From NCBI RefSeq assembly GCF_023016005.1, contig NZ_JALKAZ010000001.1:2170001-2234000 (forward strand): a stretch of 64,000 bases of DNA. Direction: 5' to 3'. Positions 17,497 through 27,560 of this stretch are shown in pieces; positions within the stretch are counted from its first letter, which is position 1, and the number at the start of each line of letters is the position of its first letter. The stretch is from Erythrobacter sp. F6033 (GTDB lineage: Bacteria > Pseudomonadota > Alphaproteobacteria > Sphingomonadales > Sphingomonadaceae). The notes under the pieces were generated by a model. That model was given only the letters and a program-made list of their open reading frames with translations, did not search any database and was not told the DNA's origin. Position numbers and translations under genes: made by a program.

Positions 17497-20076
17497 TCAC
17501 TCGACTGGCGTCATCATCAGCTCTCCATCGCCCTCATCAACGTTCAGAGTCGTGCCGTCTGGAACACTGCCTTCGAGCAGCATCTCAGCCAGCGGGTCCT
17601 GCAGATAGCGCTGAACAGCTCGCTTAAGCGGTCTTGCGCCATAAACCGGATCGTATCCGACCCGGCCAAGCCATCTGAGCGCAGCATCGGTCAGGTTGAG
17701 CGTGATCTTGCGATCACTAAGCAGTTTTTGCACCCGCTTGACCTGAATTGCGACGATCGGGGCCATGTGTTCCATCGCCAGGCGGTGGAACAGAATAATC
17801 TCGTCCAGACGGTTCAGGAATTCTGGGCGGAAATGTCCGCGCACCACATCCATCACCTGATCCTCGACATCGGCGACCTTTTGATCATCACCAAGATTGG
17901 AGAGGAACTGACTGCCGAGGTTTGATGTCAGAATGATCAGCGTGTTCGAGAAATCGACCACGCGCCCTTGCCCATCTGTCAAACGGCCATCATCGAGCAC
18001 CTGCAGCAATACGTTGAACACATCGGTGTGTGCTTTTTCGACCTCGTCGAACAGCACCACTTGATATGGACGCCGGCGCACGCTTTCTGTCAGCACCCCG
18101 CCCTCATCATAGCCGACATAGCCCGGAGGCGCGCCGATGAGACGGGCAACGGAATGCTTCTCCATAAACTCGCTCATGTCGATCCGCACCATCGCGCTGT
18201 CGTCGTCAAACAGGAATCCAGCGAGCGCTTTGGTCAATTCGGTTTTGCCGACGCCGGTCGGGCCAAGGAACAGGAAACTGCCAAGCGGGCGCCCGGGATC
18301 TTGCAAACCGGCCCGCGCACGGCGGACAGCTTTGGACACGGCGGTGATTGCATCGCTTTGGCCGATCACACGCTTGCCCAGGATGTTCTCCATATCGAGC
18401 AGCTTCTCGCGCTCGCCTTCCATCATCCGTTCCATCGGGATGCCGGTCCAGCGGGCGACAACACTGGCGATGTCTTCCTCGGTCACTTCTTCGCGCAGCA
18501 GCGCGTCATCGGAAAGCTCCTCAGCCGCTTCCAGCCGCTTTTCGAGATCGGGGATCGTGCCGTAAGACAGCTCGCCCGCTTTCGCGAGATCGCCTTCACG
18601 CTGCGCCTGCTCCAGTTCGAGGCGCGCGTGATCCAGATCTTCCTTGATTTTGCCTTCAGCTTCGATCTTGTCGCGCTCATTCTGCCAGCGGGTCGTAAGC
18701 TCGGATGATTCCTGCTCAAGATTGGCAAGCTCTTCGCGTAGAGCTTTCAAACGGTCGCGCGATCCGGCGTCGTCTTCTTTTTCAAGCGCGGATTCTTCGA
18801 TCTTTAGCTGGATGATCCGGCGATCGAGTTCGTCGATTTCCTCCGGCTTGGATTCAACCTCCATCCGGATGCGCGAAGCAGCCTCGTCCATCAGATCGAT
18901 GGCTTTGTCTGGCAGGAAGCGATTTTGAATGTAACGATCAGACAGCTTCGCCGCCGCGACAATCGAACCATCGGTGATGCGCACGCCGTGGTGCAGCTCA
19001 TATTTGTCTTTGATGCCGCGCAGAATACTGATCGTATCCTCTACACTCGGCTCTTCGATATAGACGGGTTGGAACCGCCGCTGAAGCGCTGGGTCTTTCT
19101 CGACATATTTCTGGTACTCATCGAGCGTTGTTGCACCGATACAGTGCAGCTCACCACGCGATAGAGCCGGTTTCAGCAGGTTGGATGCATCCATTGAGCC
19201 TTCCGATGCGCCCGCCCCGATCAGAGTGTGCATCTCATCAATGAACAGGATGATCTGACCGTCCGCGCCCTTCACTTCATCAAGCACGCTCTTCAACCGT
19301 TCTTCAAACTCGCCGCGATATTTCGCGCCTGCAATGAGCGAACCCATGTCGAGGCTCATCAATGTGCGGCCTTTGAGACTGTCCGGCACATCGCCATTGG
19401 CAATTCGCAGCGCCAGCCCTTCTGCAATCGCGGTTTTACCCGTACCCGGTTCGCCGATCATCGCAGGGTTGTTCTTGGTCCGGCGGGCGAGGATCTGGAT
19501 CGCGCGGCGGATTTCCTCGTCGCGGCCGATCACCGGATCAAGCTTACCGTCCCGTGCCGCCTGCGTCAGATCACGCGCGAATTTCTCCATCGCGTCATAA
19601 TTGGCTTCCGCATTGGCGCTGTCTGCCTTTTTGCCGCCTCGCAATTGATCGATCGCGGAATTGAGGCTCTGCGGCGTAACGCTTGCCGCCTTCATCGCCT
19701 CGCCAGTCGCGCCGGGCGCGAGCGCCAAAGCGACGAGCAGCATCTCAACCGTCACATAAGAGTCACCGGCTTTCTCGGCGATCTGCTCTGCCTGATCGAG
19801 CGCGCGGACTGCATCATTGTCGAGGCCCGGTGTCTGCTGCGCCCCTCCACCGGTAACGGCGGGCACCTTCGCCAAACCCGCATCAACGGCGCTAACCGCC
19901 AATGCCGCTTCGCCGCCAGCGCGCTGGATCAATCCGGCGGCCATGCCTTCATCATCTTCAAGCAGCGCTTTAAGCAAGTGCAGCGGCGTAATGCGCTGGT
20001 GGTTCATCCGGATCGCGACAGTTTGCGCGCTTTGCAGGAAGCCTTTGGCGCGATCTGTGAACTTTTCGAGATTCAT
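17497..20076 (-). CDS. clpB: ATP-dependent chaperone ClpB
   Basis: 859-residue Hsp100 disaggregase, the usual length. It has a Clp N-domain (residues 1-145), NBD1 with Walker A GEPGTGKT (208-215) and Walker [11 protein letters not shown], and a long charged middle coiled-coil (about 400-530). NBD2 has Walker A GPTGVGKT (605-612). Working with DnaK, it resolves aggregated proteins in the cytoplasm after heat stress. A heat-shock-like promoter lies about 60 bases upstream. Confidence 0.98.
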   Translation of the reverse strand: MNLEKFTDRAKGFLQSAQTVAIRMNHQRITPLHLLKALLEDDEGMAAGLIQRAGGEAALAVSAVDAGLAKVPAVTGGGAQQTPGLDNDAVRALDQAEQIAEKAGDSYVTVEMLLVALALAPGATGEAMKAASVTPQSLNSAIDQLRGGKKADSANAEANYDAMEKFARDLTQAARDGKLDPVIGRDEEIRRAIQILARRTKNNPAMIGEPGTGKTAIAEGLALRIANGDVPDSLKGRTLMSLDMGSLIAGAKYRGEFEERLKSVLDEVKGADGQIILFIDEMHTLIGAGASEGSMDASNLLKPALSRGELHCIGATTLDEYQKYVEKDPALQRRFQPVYIEEPSVEDTISILRGIKDKYELHHGVRITDGSIVAAAKLSDRYIQNRFLPDKAIDLMDEAASRIRMEVESKPEEIDELDRRIIQLKIEESALEKEDDAGSRDRLKALREELANLEQESSELTTRWQNERDKIEAEGKIKEDLDHARLELEQAQREGDLAKAGELSYGTIPDLEKRLEAAEELSDDALLREEVTEEDIASVVARWTGIPMERMMEGEREKLLDMENILGKRVIGQSDAITAVSKAVRRARAGLQDPGRPLGSFLFLGPTGVGKTELTKALAGFLFDDDSAMVRIDMSEFMEKHSVARLIGAPPGYVGYDEGGVLTESVRRRPYQVVLFDEVEKAHTDVFNVLLQVLDDGRLTDGQGRVVDFSNTLIILTSNLGSQFLSNLGDDQKVADVEDQVMDVVRGHFRPEFLNRLDEIILFHRLAMEHMAPIVAIQVKRVQKLLSDRKITLNLTDAALRWLGRVGYDPVYGARPLKRAVQRYLQDPLAEMLLEGSVPDGTTLNVDEGDGELMMTPVE

Positions 20077-20135
20077 CAGATTGTTTCCCTCTATCTGTGT
20101 GCCCGCATTCCATCAATTGCAGGTGTGTTAGTCAC

Positions 20136-20163
20136 ATATAGGGGTAAGCCCGATTGTTGCGAG
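20136..20163 (-). promoter_or_regulatory. Candidate heat-shock (RpoH) promoter of clpB
   Basis: On the minus strand CCTCGCAA (-35-like, versus CTTGAA) is followed after 12 bases by CCCCTATAT, close to the RpoH -10 consensus. This would give a leader of about 50 bases to the clpB ATG. One mismatch in the core of the -35 keeps the call tentative. The expectation from clpB biology supports it. Confidence 0.45.
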
Positions 20164-20233
20164 GGGGTAGCCCAAATTTGGTGCCATTTTAGCGGGAAAC
20201 CTTGGCAATTCTGGCCGTCCAACTTAGAGCGAA

Positions 20234-21679
20234 CTACTCCGCCGAAACGTCTTCCAGTCCGGGCACCATTATCGTGCGGGCACCGCCGAAATCCTCACGC
20301 ACGACAACGACGCCTTGCTTTTCAAGATGATCGAGCAGCCGCCTGATCCGTCCGGGCGAGCTGGTGCCATAAGCGCGCGCCAGAGCATCCTCATCAACCT
20401 GCGTTTCACCGGCGTGGGCCGCGCTGGCAATCACCAGCCAGGGGGCCAGCAAGTCCTCTTCAACCTGACCAGCCAATTGCAGGATCCGCGCACGGACACC
20501 TTCATCCAGTTCATCAAGCCTTGCGCCTGCAATCGCAAAATCACGGCGGAACGCTTGCATGTCGGGCATCGGGCCGATGATCCGATCCCGCCTGCACCGC
20601 GCGAGGAAGGATTGATATTGCGAGCTGGAGGATTGGAACGCCGCATCAGCGGAAGCAGCCAGTTCCTTTATGATCGCAGCAATGCGGTCTTGAATGTCGG
20701 ATTGCGGCATGGCGTCCGAACCGTCTGCAATGGCTTCTTCGGATTGCGCAATGCTTTGTGCAACCGCGTCTACCGGCGGGACTGGCGGCGGTGGGGGTGT
20801 CGGATTTGCTTGCGCAGCCTCGGCAGCCAAATCCTCGGTCAGCAAAGCTTCCATGGCAGCCGGCGCTTCTGACGGCATTGGCATCAATCCGCCCACATCG
20901 TCTTTTTTGCCTGATCTGACCGATCCGATTTTCACTGCAACCGGGCGGCGGCTGATCGCCGGACCTAGAGCCAGAAAATACCCGCGCTCCAGCTCACGGA
21001 TACGTTCCGCCTGCCGCCGGTCCATACCAAGCAGATCGGCAGCGCGGACCATATCAATGTCCAGGAATGTCCGGCCCATCAGAAAGTTTGATGCTTCTGC
21101 CGCGACGTTCTTGGCCAGCTTCGCAAGGCGCTGGGTCGCGACGATCCCTGCCAAGCCGCGCTTGCGCCCGCGGCACATCAGGTTCGTCATAGCGCCAAGC
21201 GTCATCCGGCGCGTATCCTCTGCCATCTCACCCGCGACGGAGGGCGCAAACATCTGCGCCTCGTCAACAACGACCAGTGCGGGAAACCAGTGTTCGCGCG
21301 GCGCATCGAACAAAGCGGCAATAAACTGCGCCGCACAGCGTATTTGCTGCTCAACCTCAAGCCCTTCCAGCGCAAGAACCACGCTGGCGCGGTGTTCGCG
21401 AATGCGGCGCGCCAGCGCCTCGATCTCCGCTGGCGAATAAGCTGCAGCATCAATCACGATATGACCGAACTCATCGGCGAGCGAGGTAAAATCTCCCTCC
21501 GGGTCAATCACCACCTGCTGGACCATTTGCGAGCTCTCTTCGAGCAAGCGACGCAGCAAATGCGATTTACCGCTGCCCGAATTGCCCTGAACAAGCAGAC
21601 GGGTCGCCAGCAATTCCTCGATATCGAACTGCACCGGGTTGCCGGTGGCTTCATGGCCAATGGTGATCTGCGCTTTCAC
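20234..21679 (-). CDS. HerA-like ATPase (DUF87-type)
   Basis: About 481 residues from a GTG at 21679. Walker A GNSGSGKS is at residues 32-39, Walker B ALVVVDEAQMFAP follows, and then a Gln/Arg-rich segment typical of HerA/FtsK-like hexameric ATPases (RGRKRGLAGIVATQRLAK). The C-terminal part has a Pro-rich linker (PTPPPPPVPPVD) and a winged-helix-like end (GRIRRLLDHLEKQGVVVV). This suggests nucleic acid binding. The start is uncertain. The reading frame is open to 21913 across the divergent gene, and a GTG at 21748 is also possible. The cellular role is unknown, and a second HerA-like ATPase is encoded at 50547-52232. Confidence 0.8.
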   Translation of the reverse strand: MKAQITIGHEATGNPVQFDIEELLATRLLVQGNSGSGKSHLLRRLLEESSQMVQQVVIDPEGDFTSLADEFGHIVIDAAAYSPAEIEALARRIREHRASVVLALEGLEVEQQIRCAAQFIAALFDAPREHWFPALVVVDEAQMFAPSVAGEMAEDTRRMTLGAMTNLMCRGRKRGLAGIVATQRLAKLAKNVAAEASNFLMGRTFLDIDMVRAADLLGMDRRQAERIRELERGYFLALGPAISRRPVAVKIGSVRSGKKDDVGGLMPMPSEAPAAMEALLTEDLAAEAAQANPTPPPPPVPPVDAVAQSIAQSEEAIADGSDAMPQSDIQDRIAAIIKELAASADAAFQSSSSQYQSFLARCRRDRIIGPMPDMQAFRRDFAIAGARLDELDEGVRARILQLAGQVEEDLLAPWLVIASAAHAGETQVDEDALARAYGTSSPGRIRRLLDHLEKQGVVVVREDFGGARTIMVPGLEDVSAE

Positions 21680-21791
21680 ATGATCTGCGTAGCGAGCCGA
21701 CTCCGAAAAACGGAAGGGCTGATGAGTTTCTAATCCCCAGCCCTTCACCGATGTGCATTTGCGCGCTAGCCTGATCACCAGAGGAGAGTTT

Positions 21792-24026
21792 ATGCGTACT
21801 TGGTTTGCACGGACCGGCTTTGCTGTTGCCGTATTGGTTTTGATCGTCGCGATCGTATTGATGACATGGGAACCGATTGCAGCGGGAAGCGGCAAGGCTC
21901 CGCCAGAACGCACCTATTCAGCCGAGATCATCCGTGATGAATTCGGCGTTCCCAAAATCTACGGAAAGACCGATGCCGATGTCGCTTTCGGTGTCGCAAT
22001 GGCTCAGGCGGAGGATGACTTCTTCACATTGCAAGACGTGGTTGCGATGAGCCGCGGGCGTTACGGCGCGATTGCAGGCGAAGAAGGCGCGACCTTCGAT
22101 TATGTCTATCACCTGCTCGATGCACGTGGCACGGCGGAGCGGGAATATCCTAAACTTCCAGAAGACAGCCGCGCATTGTTTGAAGCGTTTGCTGCGGGTC
22201 TCAACCAATATGCAGACGAGCATCCTGACGAGGTCAAACTCACCAATCTCTTCCCGGTAAACGGAGAAGATGTGGCGGCAGGCTTCGTCCTGCGCCAGCC
22301 GTTCTTTTATGGCCTCGCCAACGTTGTCGGACCACTGGTTGCGGGTGATGATCTGCGCAGGGAATTCGGCCCGGACATTCCCGGCTTCCCTCGCGATGGC
22401 TCTGCGCCGGCCAAGGAAGCGGGTACAGAAGATATGGCAATGAAGGGCGTCCACCCGCTGCCTTGGGGTGATGATGCGGGCATGCTCGGTTCCAACGCTT
22501 GGGCCGTATCGCCGGAAAAATCGGGCGGACCGACCACGCTCATTTCAAACTCGCACCAGCCGCTACGCGGCGGCGTGGCATGGTATGAGCTGACCGTTGA
22601 AAGCGAAGAAGGCTGGCACTTCACTGGAGCGAACTTCCCCGGATCGCCCTTCCCGTTTCTGGGCCATAACCGGCACCTAGGCTGGACCAACACGGTGAAC
22701 CGCCCCGACATGGCCGATATTTACAAGCTGGAGATGAATGAAGCGGGCGATCAATATAGGCTCGATGGCGAGTGGCGCGATCTCGAAACGAAGACGGTGT
22801 TCCTGCCCGTGCGCATGGGTCCGTTGGTGCTGCCGATCCCTCGCAAGATTCACCGCAGCGTACACGGGCCGGTGATCGAAAACGATAACGGCTTTTTCGC
22901 GGTCCGCTATGGCGGGATGGACAGTGTCGATCAGCTCGACGCCTATTATCGCATCAACAAAGCGACCAATTTCGAAGAATGGCAGACGCAGATGGCCCGC
23001 ATGGCGATCCCGTCGACCAACTTCATCTACGCAGATGAAGCGGGCAACATTGCCTATATCTACAACGCGGCGATCCCTGATCGTCCCGAAGATGTGAAGG
23101 CCAACTGGCGCAGCGTTCTCGATGGCAATCGCAGTGACCTGATCTGGGAAGGCGCGGTCAATTACGAGGAGTTGCCGAAGGTTATCAATCCATCCTCCGG
23201 CTGGCTCTATAACGCCAACAATGAGCCCTACACCGCCGCCGGAGCAGGCGATGACATTGATCCCGAAAGCATCTCGCCCATTCTCGGCGTAGAGCTGAAA
23301 CAAACGAACCGCTCGCGCCGCGCTTACAAGCTGTTGTCAGAATCAAGCCTGCTTGACCGCGAAAATCTTGAGCGGATTAAATACGACATGGCTTACGAAC
23401 GCGAAGGCTATGTCGCAGACATGTTCGACGGGCTTGAAGCGATGGAATTTCCGCCTCGCATGAAAGACACAGGCCAGTTTGAATTGGAGCGCGCCCGCGA
23501 TCTGCTCCTCGAATGGGACTTCACCGCTGACAATGAAGGCCCAGCCGATGCGCTCGCGCTGCTGATGATCCGCGACTTTATGTCCGCCGAATATCAGAAT
23601 AAAGGCGAAGCGCCCGATGTGAAAGAGCATCTGACCACAGCAGTCGAACATCTGATGGAGCATTTTGGCCGGATTGATCCGCCGATGGGCGACCTTCTCC
23701 GCCTGCGCCAGGGCGATGTCGATCTGCCGCTTGATGGCGGGTCCGATACTCTGCGCGCATCCACCACGTGGGAAGTGCACGATGACGGGCGTCTCAGCCT
23801 CGTTCATGGTGACAGCTTCATCCAGTGGGTTGAATGGACCGATGGCGAGCCTGTGTTCTCGCGCTCAATCCAGCCATTCGGCGCCGCAATCACGCGGCCT
23901 GAAAGTCCGCATCACACCGACCAGATGCAGCTGTTCGTCGATCACAAATTGAAGCCGGTCTATTTCTGGCGCGAAGACGTGATCGCTAACGCAAAACAGC
24001 GATACACTGTGAGCAACGGGGACTGA
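21792..24026 (+). CDS. Penicillin acylase-family Ntn hydrolase
   Basis: 744-residue amidohydrolase of the penicillin/AHL acylase family, made as a precursor and self-cleaved. An N-terminal membrane or signal segment (FAVAVLVLIVAIVLMTW) is followed by the alpha chain, then the beta-chain N-terminal nucleophile Ser234 in LGSNAWAVSPEKSGG. Further family residues are seen in ISNSHQPL and NRHLGWTNT. GAGGAGAG lies just upstream of ATG 21792. It should act in the periplasm on N-acyl compounds, possibly acyl-homoserine lactones. The substrate is not predictable. It is divergent from the HerA-like gene. Confidence 0.9.
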   Translation: MRTWFARTGFAVAVLVLIVAIVLMTWEPIAAGSGKAPPERTYSAEIIRDEFGVPKIYGKTDADVAFGVAMAQAEDDFFTLQDVVAMSRGRYGAIAGEEGATFDYVYHLLDARGTAEREYPKLPEDSRALFEAFAAGLNQYADEHPDEVKLTNLFPVNGEDVAAGFVLRQPFFYGLANVVGPLVAGDDLRREFGPDIPGFPRDGSAPAKEAGTEDMAMKGVHPLPWGDDAGMLGSNAWAVSPEKSGGPTTLISNSHQPLRGGVAWYELTVESEEGWHFTGANFPGSPFPFLGHNRHLGWTNTVNRPDMADIYKLEMNEAGDQYRLDGEWRDLETKTVFLPVRMGPLVLPIPRKIHRSVHGPVIENDNGFFAVRYGGMDSVDQLDAYYRINKATNFEEWQTQMARMAIPSTNFIYADEAGNIAYIYNAAIPDRPEDVKANWRSVLDGNRSDLIWEGAVNYEELPKVINPSSGWLYNANNEPYTAAGAGDDIDPESISPILGVELKQTNRSRRAYKLLSESSLLDRENLERIKYDMAYEREGYVADMFDGLEAMEFPPRMKDTGQFELERARDLLLEWDFTADNEGPADALALLMIRDFMSAEYQNKGEAPDVKEHLTTAVEHLMEHFGRIDPPMGDLLRLRQGDVDLPLDGGSDTLRASTTWEVHDDGRLSLVHGDSFIQWVEWTDGEPVFSRSIQPFGAAITRPESPHHTDQMQLFVDHKLKPVYFWREDVIANAKQRYTVSNGD

Positions 24027-24095
24027 TTTACCGTTGCAATACACGTTTCTAACACCCACGTTCAGGCCAATCTAAGTCTCAGGGGAGAGTACCTT

Positions 24096-26957
24096 ATGTC
24101 CGTTCTAAAAGCAGGCACACGCCTTGCCACCACCAGTCTTGCCGCAATCGCGCTGGCGACCGTCGCACCGATCACGCCCGCATTGGCCGATGACCATGCA
24201 AGCGAACAGGCCGCGACCGGCGATCTGACCGATCTCGTCGCGCAGGTTGCGATTCCTTACGAAGAATTTGAACTCGAAAACGGCCTGACCGTGATCGTTC
24301 ACGAAGACCGCAAAGCGCCCGTTGTCGGCGTCGCCGTCTGGTACAATGTCGGCTCCAAAGACGAACCGACCGGCAAAACCGGATTTGCCCACCTGTTCGA
24401 ACACCTGATGTTCAACGGATCGGAAAACGCCCCTGCTGACTACTTCCAGTACCTGCAGGAAATGGGCGCGACCGATTACAACGGTACGACCAATTTCGAC
24501 CGTACGAACTATTTCCAGACCGTGCCCCGCCCTGCGCTTGAACGCGCGCTATGGCTGGAAAGCGACCGCATGGGTTATCTGCTCGGCGCGGTGACACAGG
24601 AAAAGCTCGATAACCAGCGCGGCGTTGTCCAGAACGAGAAACGTCAGGGCGATAACCAGCCGGGCGGCCTCGTATTCTATGAAATCCTCGACAAGATGTT
24701 CCCCGAAGGCCACCCGTACGGCCACTCGGTCATCGGCTCGATGGCGGACCTCGACAGTGCGTCGATGGAAGATGTGCGTAACTGGTTCCGCGACAAATAC
24801 GGCCCGAACAACGCGACCGTTGTTCTCGCCGGAGACATCTCGGCGGCGGAAGCCCGCCCGATGATGGAAAAGTGGTTTGGCCCGATCGCGCGCGGTCCGG
24901 TCAACAATCCGGCTCAAGCTGAAATTCCGGTTCTGCCTGAAAACATCCGCAGCGTGATGAAAGATCAGGTCGCAGCGACAACCGTGACTAAATACTGGCC
25001 GGTTCCGGGCATCACCAGTGACGAGCTGACCGCACTCAATATCGGCGCCAGCGTCTTTGGCGGTCTCGCATCCAGCCGTCTCGATGAAATCCTTGTGCGT
25101 GACGAGCAATTGGCCGTTGGCGTATCGGCTGGCAATTTCGACTTCCAGCGCGTCGGCATCCTGACTGTCAGCGCAACGCTCAAGCCGGGCGGTGATCTGG
25201 CTGAACTCGAAGCGCGTCTCGATCAGTTGATTGCAGAATATATCGCGGAAGGTCCGAACGAAGACGAAGTGCGCCGCGCGGCAACCAGCCGCCTTGCTGG
25301 CACTATTCGCGGTCTTGAACAGGTCGGCGGGTTCGGCGGCAAAGCGGTTACGCTTGCTCGCGGAGAAGTGCTTGCTGGCGATCCGGCGAACTACAAGAAG
25401 AACTTCGATGTTCTCGCCACGCTCACTCCGGCTGATGTGAAAGCCGCGATGCAGAACTGGATGACCCGTCCGTCCTTCACTCTGGTGCTTGAGCCGGGTG
25501 AGCGCGATGACAGCTACGAAGAAGCAGCCAGCGTCGAAACAGCGGAAGCAGCGGAAGACGCCGCCCCTGCTGACAACACGCTGACCGTTTCGGTAGAGCG
25601 CACTGCTCCTCCGATCGACACGCTTGCCACTCTCGACTTCCCCGATCTGCAGCGCACCACGCTCGCGAACGGAATGCAGATGACATATGCGCAGCGCGAC
25701 GCTGTCCCTGCGACCTATGTCACCATGTCGTTCAATGCAGGCAGCGCGGCTGATCCAACCGATATGCGCGGTCTCGAAGACCTGACCATGTCGCTGTTCG
25801 ACGAAGGCACCGCCGATATGTCGAGCCAAGAAATCGCCGAAGAGCGTGAGCGTCTAGGCCTGACTATCGGTACTGGCGGCGGCGCAGACCGTTCGACCTT
25901 CACTCTGTCGGCGCTGTCATCAAACCTGACACCGTCGCTTGAGCTGATGAGTTCGATCATCCGCAACCCTGCCTTCAACGAAGCCGATCTGGAGCGCGTG
26001 CGCACCCAGACCGTCACCGGCATCAGGCAGCAGCTTAAATCGCCGCAAGGCATTGCTCGCCGCGCAATCGGCCCGGAAATCTTTGGTAGCGATCACCCCT
26101 ATGGTGAGAGCAGCAGCGTTGCGAGCGTCAGCTCGATCACACGCGATGATCTGTTCGGCTTCAAAGACAGCTGGATCCGTCCGGACAATGGCGAGGTTTT
26201 TGTGATCTCTGATCGTCCGATGGCCGAAGTTGCCAATGCTCTCAACGCTGTGTTTGGCGATTGGTCAGCACCTGAAGCTGCGAAAGGCACCAAATCCTTC
26301 GCAAGCACCGGACAAGCCACAGCGGGCAATCGCATCATCCTGATCAACCGCCCGAACTCGCCGCAAAGCGTAATCGTCGGCGCGCAGCTGACCGGTCTGG
26401 ATGCGAGCGATGAGAACTACATCGACTTCACCAACGCCAACAATTCGCTTGGCGGAAACTTCCTCGCGCGGCTCAATATGAACCTGCGCGAGACGAAGGG
26501 TTGGAGCTATGGCGTTCGCGGCGGGCCTCAAGCTCAGGAAAACGCGGTTGTCTATGCGATTTCGGGCGGGGTCCAGCAGGACCAAACCGGCCCCAGCGTC
26601 GCCGAGATGATCCGTGAAACGAAAGAGTTCCTGAGCACCAATGGCGTTACGCCAGAAGAACTGGAGCGCAATGTCGCCGCCGAAGTCGGCGAATTGCCTG
26701 GACGTTTCGAAACCTCGCCAGCTGTCTTGGGCGCGATGCGCAGCAATGCGCTCTACAACCGCCCGGACGATTATTACGAAACGCTGGTTGAGAAGTATCA
26801 GTCGCAGACTGCGGAAAGCCTCGATGCGGCAGCGCGCGAAGCGCTCGACGTTGAAAACTTCGTCTGGGTTGTCGTTGGCGATGCTGCCCAAGTGCAAGGT
26901 CAGCTCGAAGAGCTAGGCCTACCTCTGGAAGTGCGCGAACTGCCTACCGAAGAGTGA
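24096..26957 (+). CDS. M16-family zinc metallopeptidase, exported
   Basis: 953 residues: signal peptide (LAAIALATVAPITPALA), then two tandem M16 modules. The first has the inverted zinc motif HLFEH (His99, Glu102, His103) and a downstream Glu in the GVVQNEKRQ region. The second (from about 510) lacks this motif and should be the inactive half of the clamshell. Pitrilysin- or PqqL-like periplasmic proteases have this layout and degrade short peptides. The gene lies 69 bases after the penicillin-acylase-like gene and may share its promoter. A terminator follows at 26990-27024. Confidence 0.93.
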   Translation: MSVLKAGTRLATTSLAAIALATVAPITPALADDHASEQAATGDLTDLVAQVAIPYEEFELENGLTVIVHEDRKAPVVGVAVWYNVGSKDEPTGKTGFAHLFEHLMFNGSENAPADYFQYLQEMGATDYNGTTNFDRTNYFQTVPRPALERALWLESDRMGYLLGAVTQEKLDNQRGVVQNEKRQGDNQPGGLVFYEILDKMFPEGHPYGHSVIGSMADLDSASMEDVRNWFRDKYGPNNATVVLAGDISAAEARPMMEKWFGPIARGPVNNPAQAEIPVLPENIRSVMKDQVAATTVTKYWPVPGITSDELTALNIGASVFGGLASSRLDEILVRDEQLAVGVSAGNFDFQRVGILTVSATLKPGGDLAELEARLDQLIAEYIAEGPNEDEVRRAATSRLAGTIRGLEQVGGFGGKAVTLARGEVLAGDPANYKKNFDVLATLTPADVKAAMQNWMTRPSFTLVLEPGERDDSYEEAASVETAEAAEDAAPADNTLTVSVERTAPPIDTLATLDFPDLQRTTLANGMQMTYAQRDAVPATYVTMSFNAGSAADPTDMRGLEDLTMSLFDEGTADMSSQEIAEERERLGLTIGTGGGADRSTFTLSALSSNLTPSLELMSSIIRNPAFNEADLERVRTQTVTGIRQQLKSPQGIARRAIGPEIFGSDHPYGESSSVASVSSITRDDLFGFKDSWIRPDNGEVFVISDRPMAEVANALNAVFGDWSAPEAAKGTKSFASTGQATAGNRIILINRPNSPQSVIVGAQLTGLDASDENYIDFTNANNSLGGNFLARLNMNLRETKGWSYGVRGGPQAQENAVVYAISGGVQQDQTGPSVAEMIRETKEFLSTNGVTPEELERNVAAEVGELPGRFETSPAVLGAMRSNALYNRPDDYYETLVEKYQSQTAESLDAAAREALDVENFVWVVVGDAAQVQGQLEELGLPLEVRELPTEE

Positions 26958-26989
26958 CGTTACGGCCCGCAGGGCTTTGAATAGAAACG

Positions 26990-27030
26990 AAGGGCGGAGG
27001 GCTGCGAAAGCAACCTCCGCCCTTTGTTTT
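26990..27030 (+). terminator. Intrinsic terminator after M16 protease
   Basis: AAGGGCGGAGG (26990-27000) pairs with CCTCCGCCCTT (27014-27024), followed by TGTTTTG. The internal GCT/AGC pairs extend the stem. Confidence 0.85.
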
Positions 27031-27190
27031 GCGCCCTTCAATTAGGCCGGAATCCGGTTGAACGGCACTGACACACGTGTAAACAACTCTACTTGAGTTT
27101 TGGGTCTCTGACCCGCCACGCTCGAACACCCTCAGACCCGATGGGTCAAACAGGGCCGATCAAACGGCCTGACACGCAAGGAGAAACACG

Positions 27191-27493
27191 ATGTCACTTT
27201 CCGGTTCTTACAGCACCACAGTTAAAAGCCCGATGGGCGACCAAGCTGGCACTTTCACCGTTGTTGACAACGGCGACGGCACATTCAGCGGCAATATGGC
27301 CGGCGGAATGGGTTCGATGGATGTCGAAGACGGCAAGGTTGATGGCAACACCCTCACCTGGAAAATGAACATGACTGTTCCGATGCCGATGACGCTGGAT
27401 TGCGAAGCAACCATTGAAGGCGACACGCTCGCCGGTAACGTGAACGCAGGCGCATTTGGTGCGATGCCGGTAACCGGCACGAAAACCGCTTAA
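27191..27493 (+). CDS. Small conserved-looking beta-rich protein, unknown function
   Basis: 100 residues without a signal peptide. It alternates short beta-type stretches with Gly/Asp turns (TVVDNGDGTFSGNMAGG, DVEDGKVDGNTLTW, EGDTLAGNVNAGAFG). The pattern suggests a small all-beta, lipocalin-like fold. The start with MSLSGSYS follows GGAGAAAC. A strong terminator follows directly, so the gene is probably monocistronic. The product is acidic and Met/Gly-rich. No function is recognised. Confidence 0.7.
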   Translation: MSLSGSYSTTVKSPMGDQAGTFTVVDNGDGTFSGNMAGGMGSMDVEDGKVDGNTLTWKMNMTVPMPMTLDCEATIEGDTLAGNVNAGAFGAMPVTGTKTA

Positions 27494-27517
27494 GCTGCGC
27501 TTTAACGGATAATGAAA

Positions 27518-27553
27518 GGGCCGCCGGAGCATATCGCTCCGGCGGCCCCTTTT
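27518..27553. terminator. Intrinsic terminator shared by convergent genes
   Basis: Perfect 13-bp stem GGGCCGCCGGAGC (27518-27530) / GCTCCGGCGGCCC (27536-27548) with loop ATATC and a T-tract. A-rich sequence on the other side would let it also end the minus-strand SDR gene. The outer stem equals that of the hairpin at 28483-28513. Confidence 0.87.
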
Positions 27554-27560
27554 GTTTCCG

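Noticed and set aside
21680-21913. N-terminal extension of the HerA-like ATPase
   Set aside because: The open frame continues into the divergent penicillin-acylase-type gene, with sequence that shows no family character and is antisense to its signal segment.
24549-25829. 426-codon minus-strand frame opposite the M16 protease
   Set aside because: Shadow frame inside a well-supported protease gene, with no domain or Shine-Dalgarno site.
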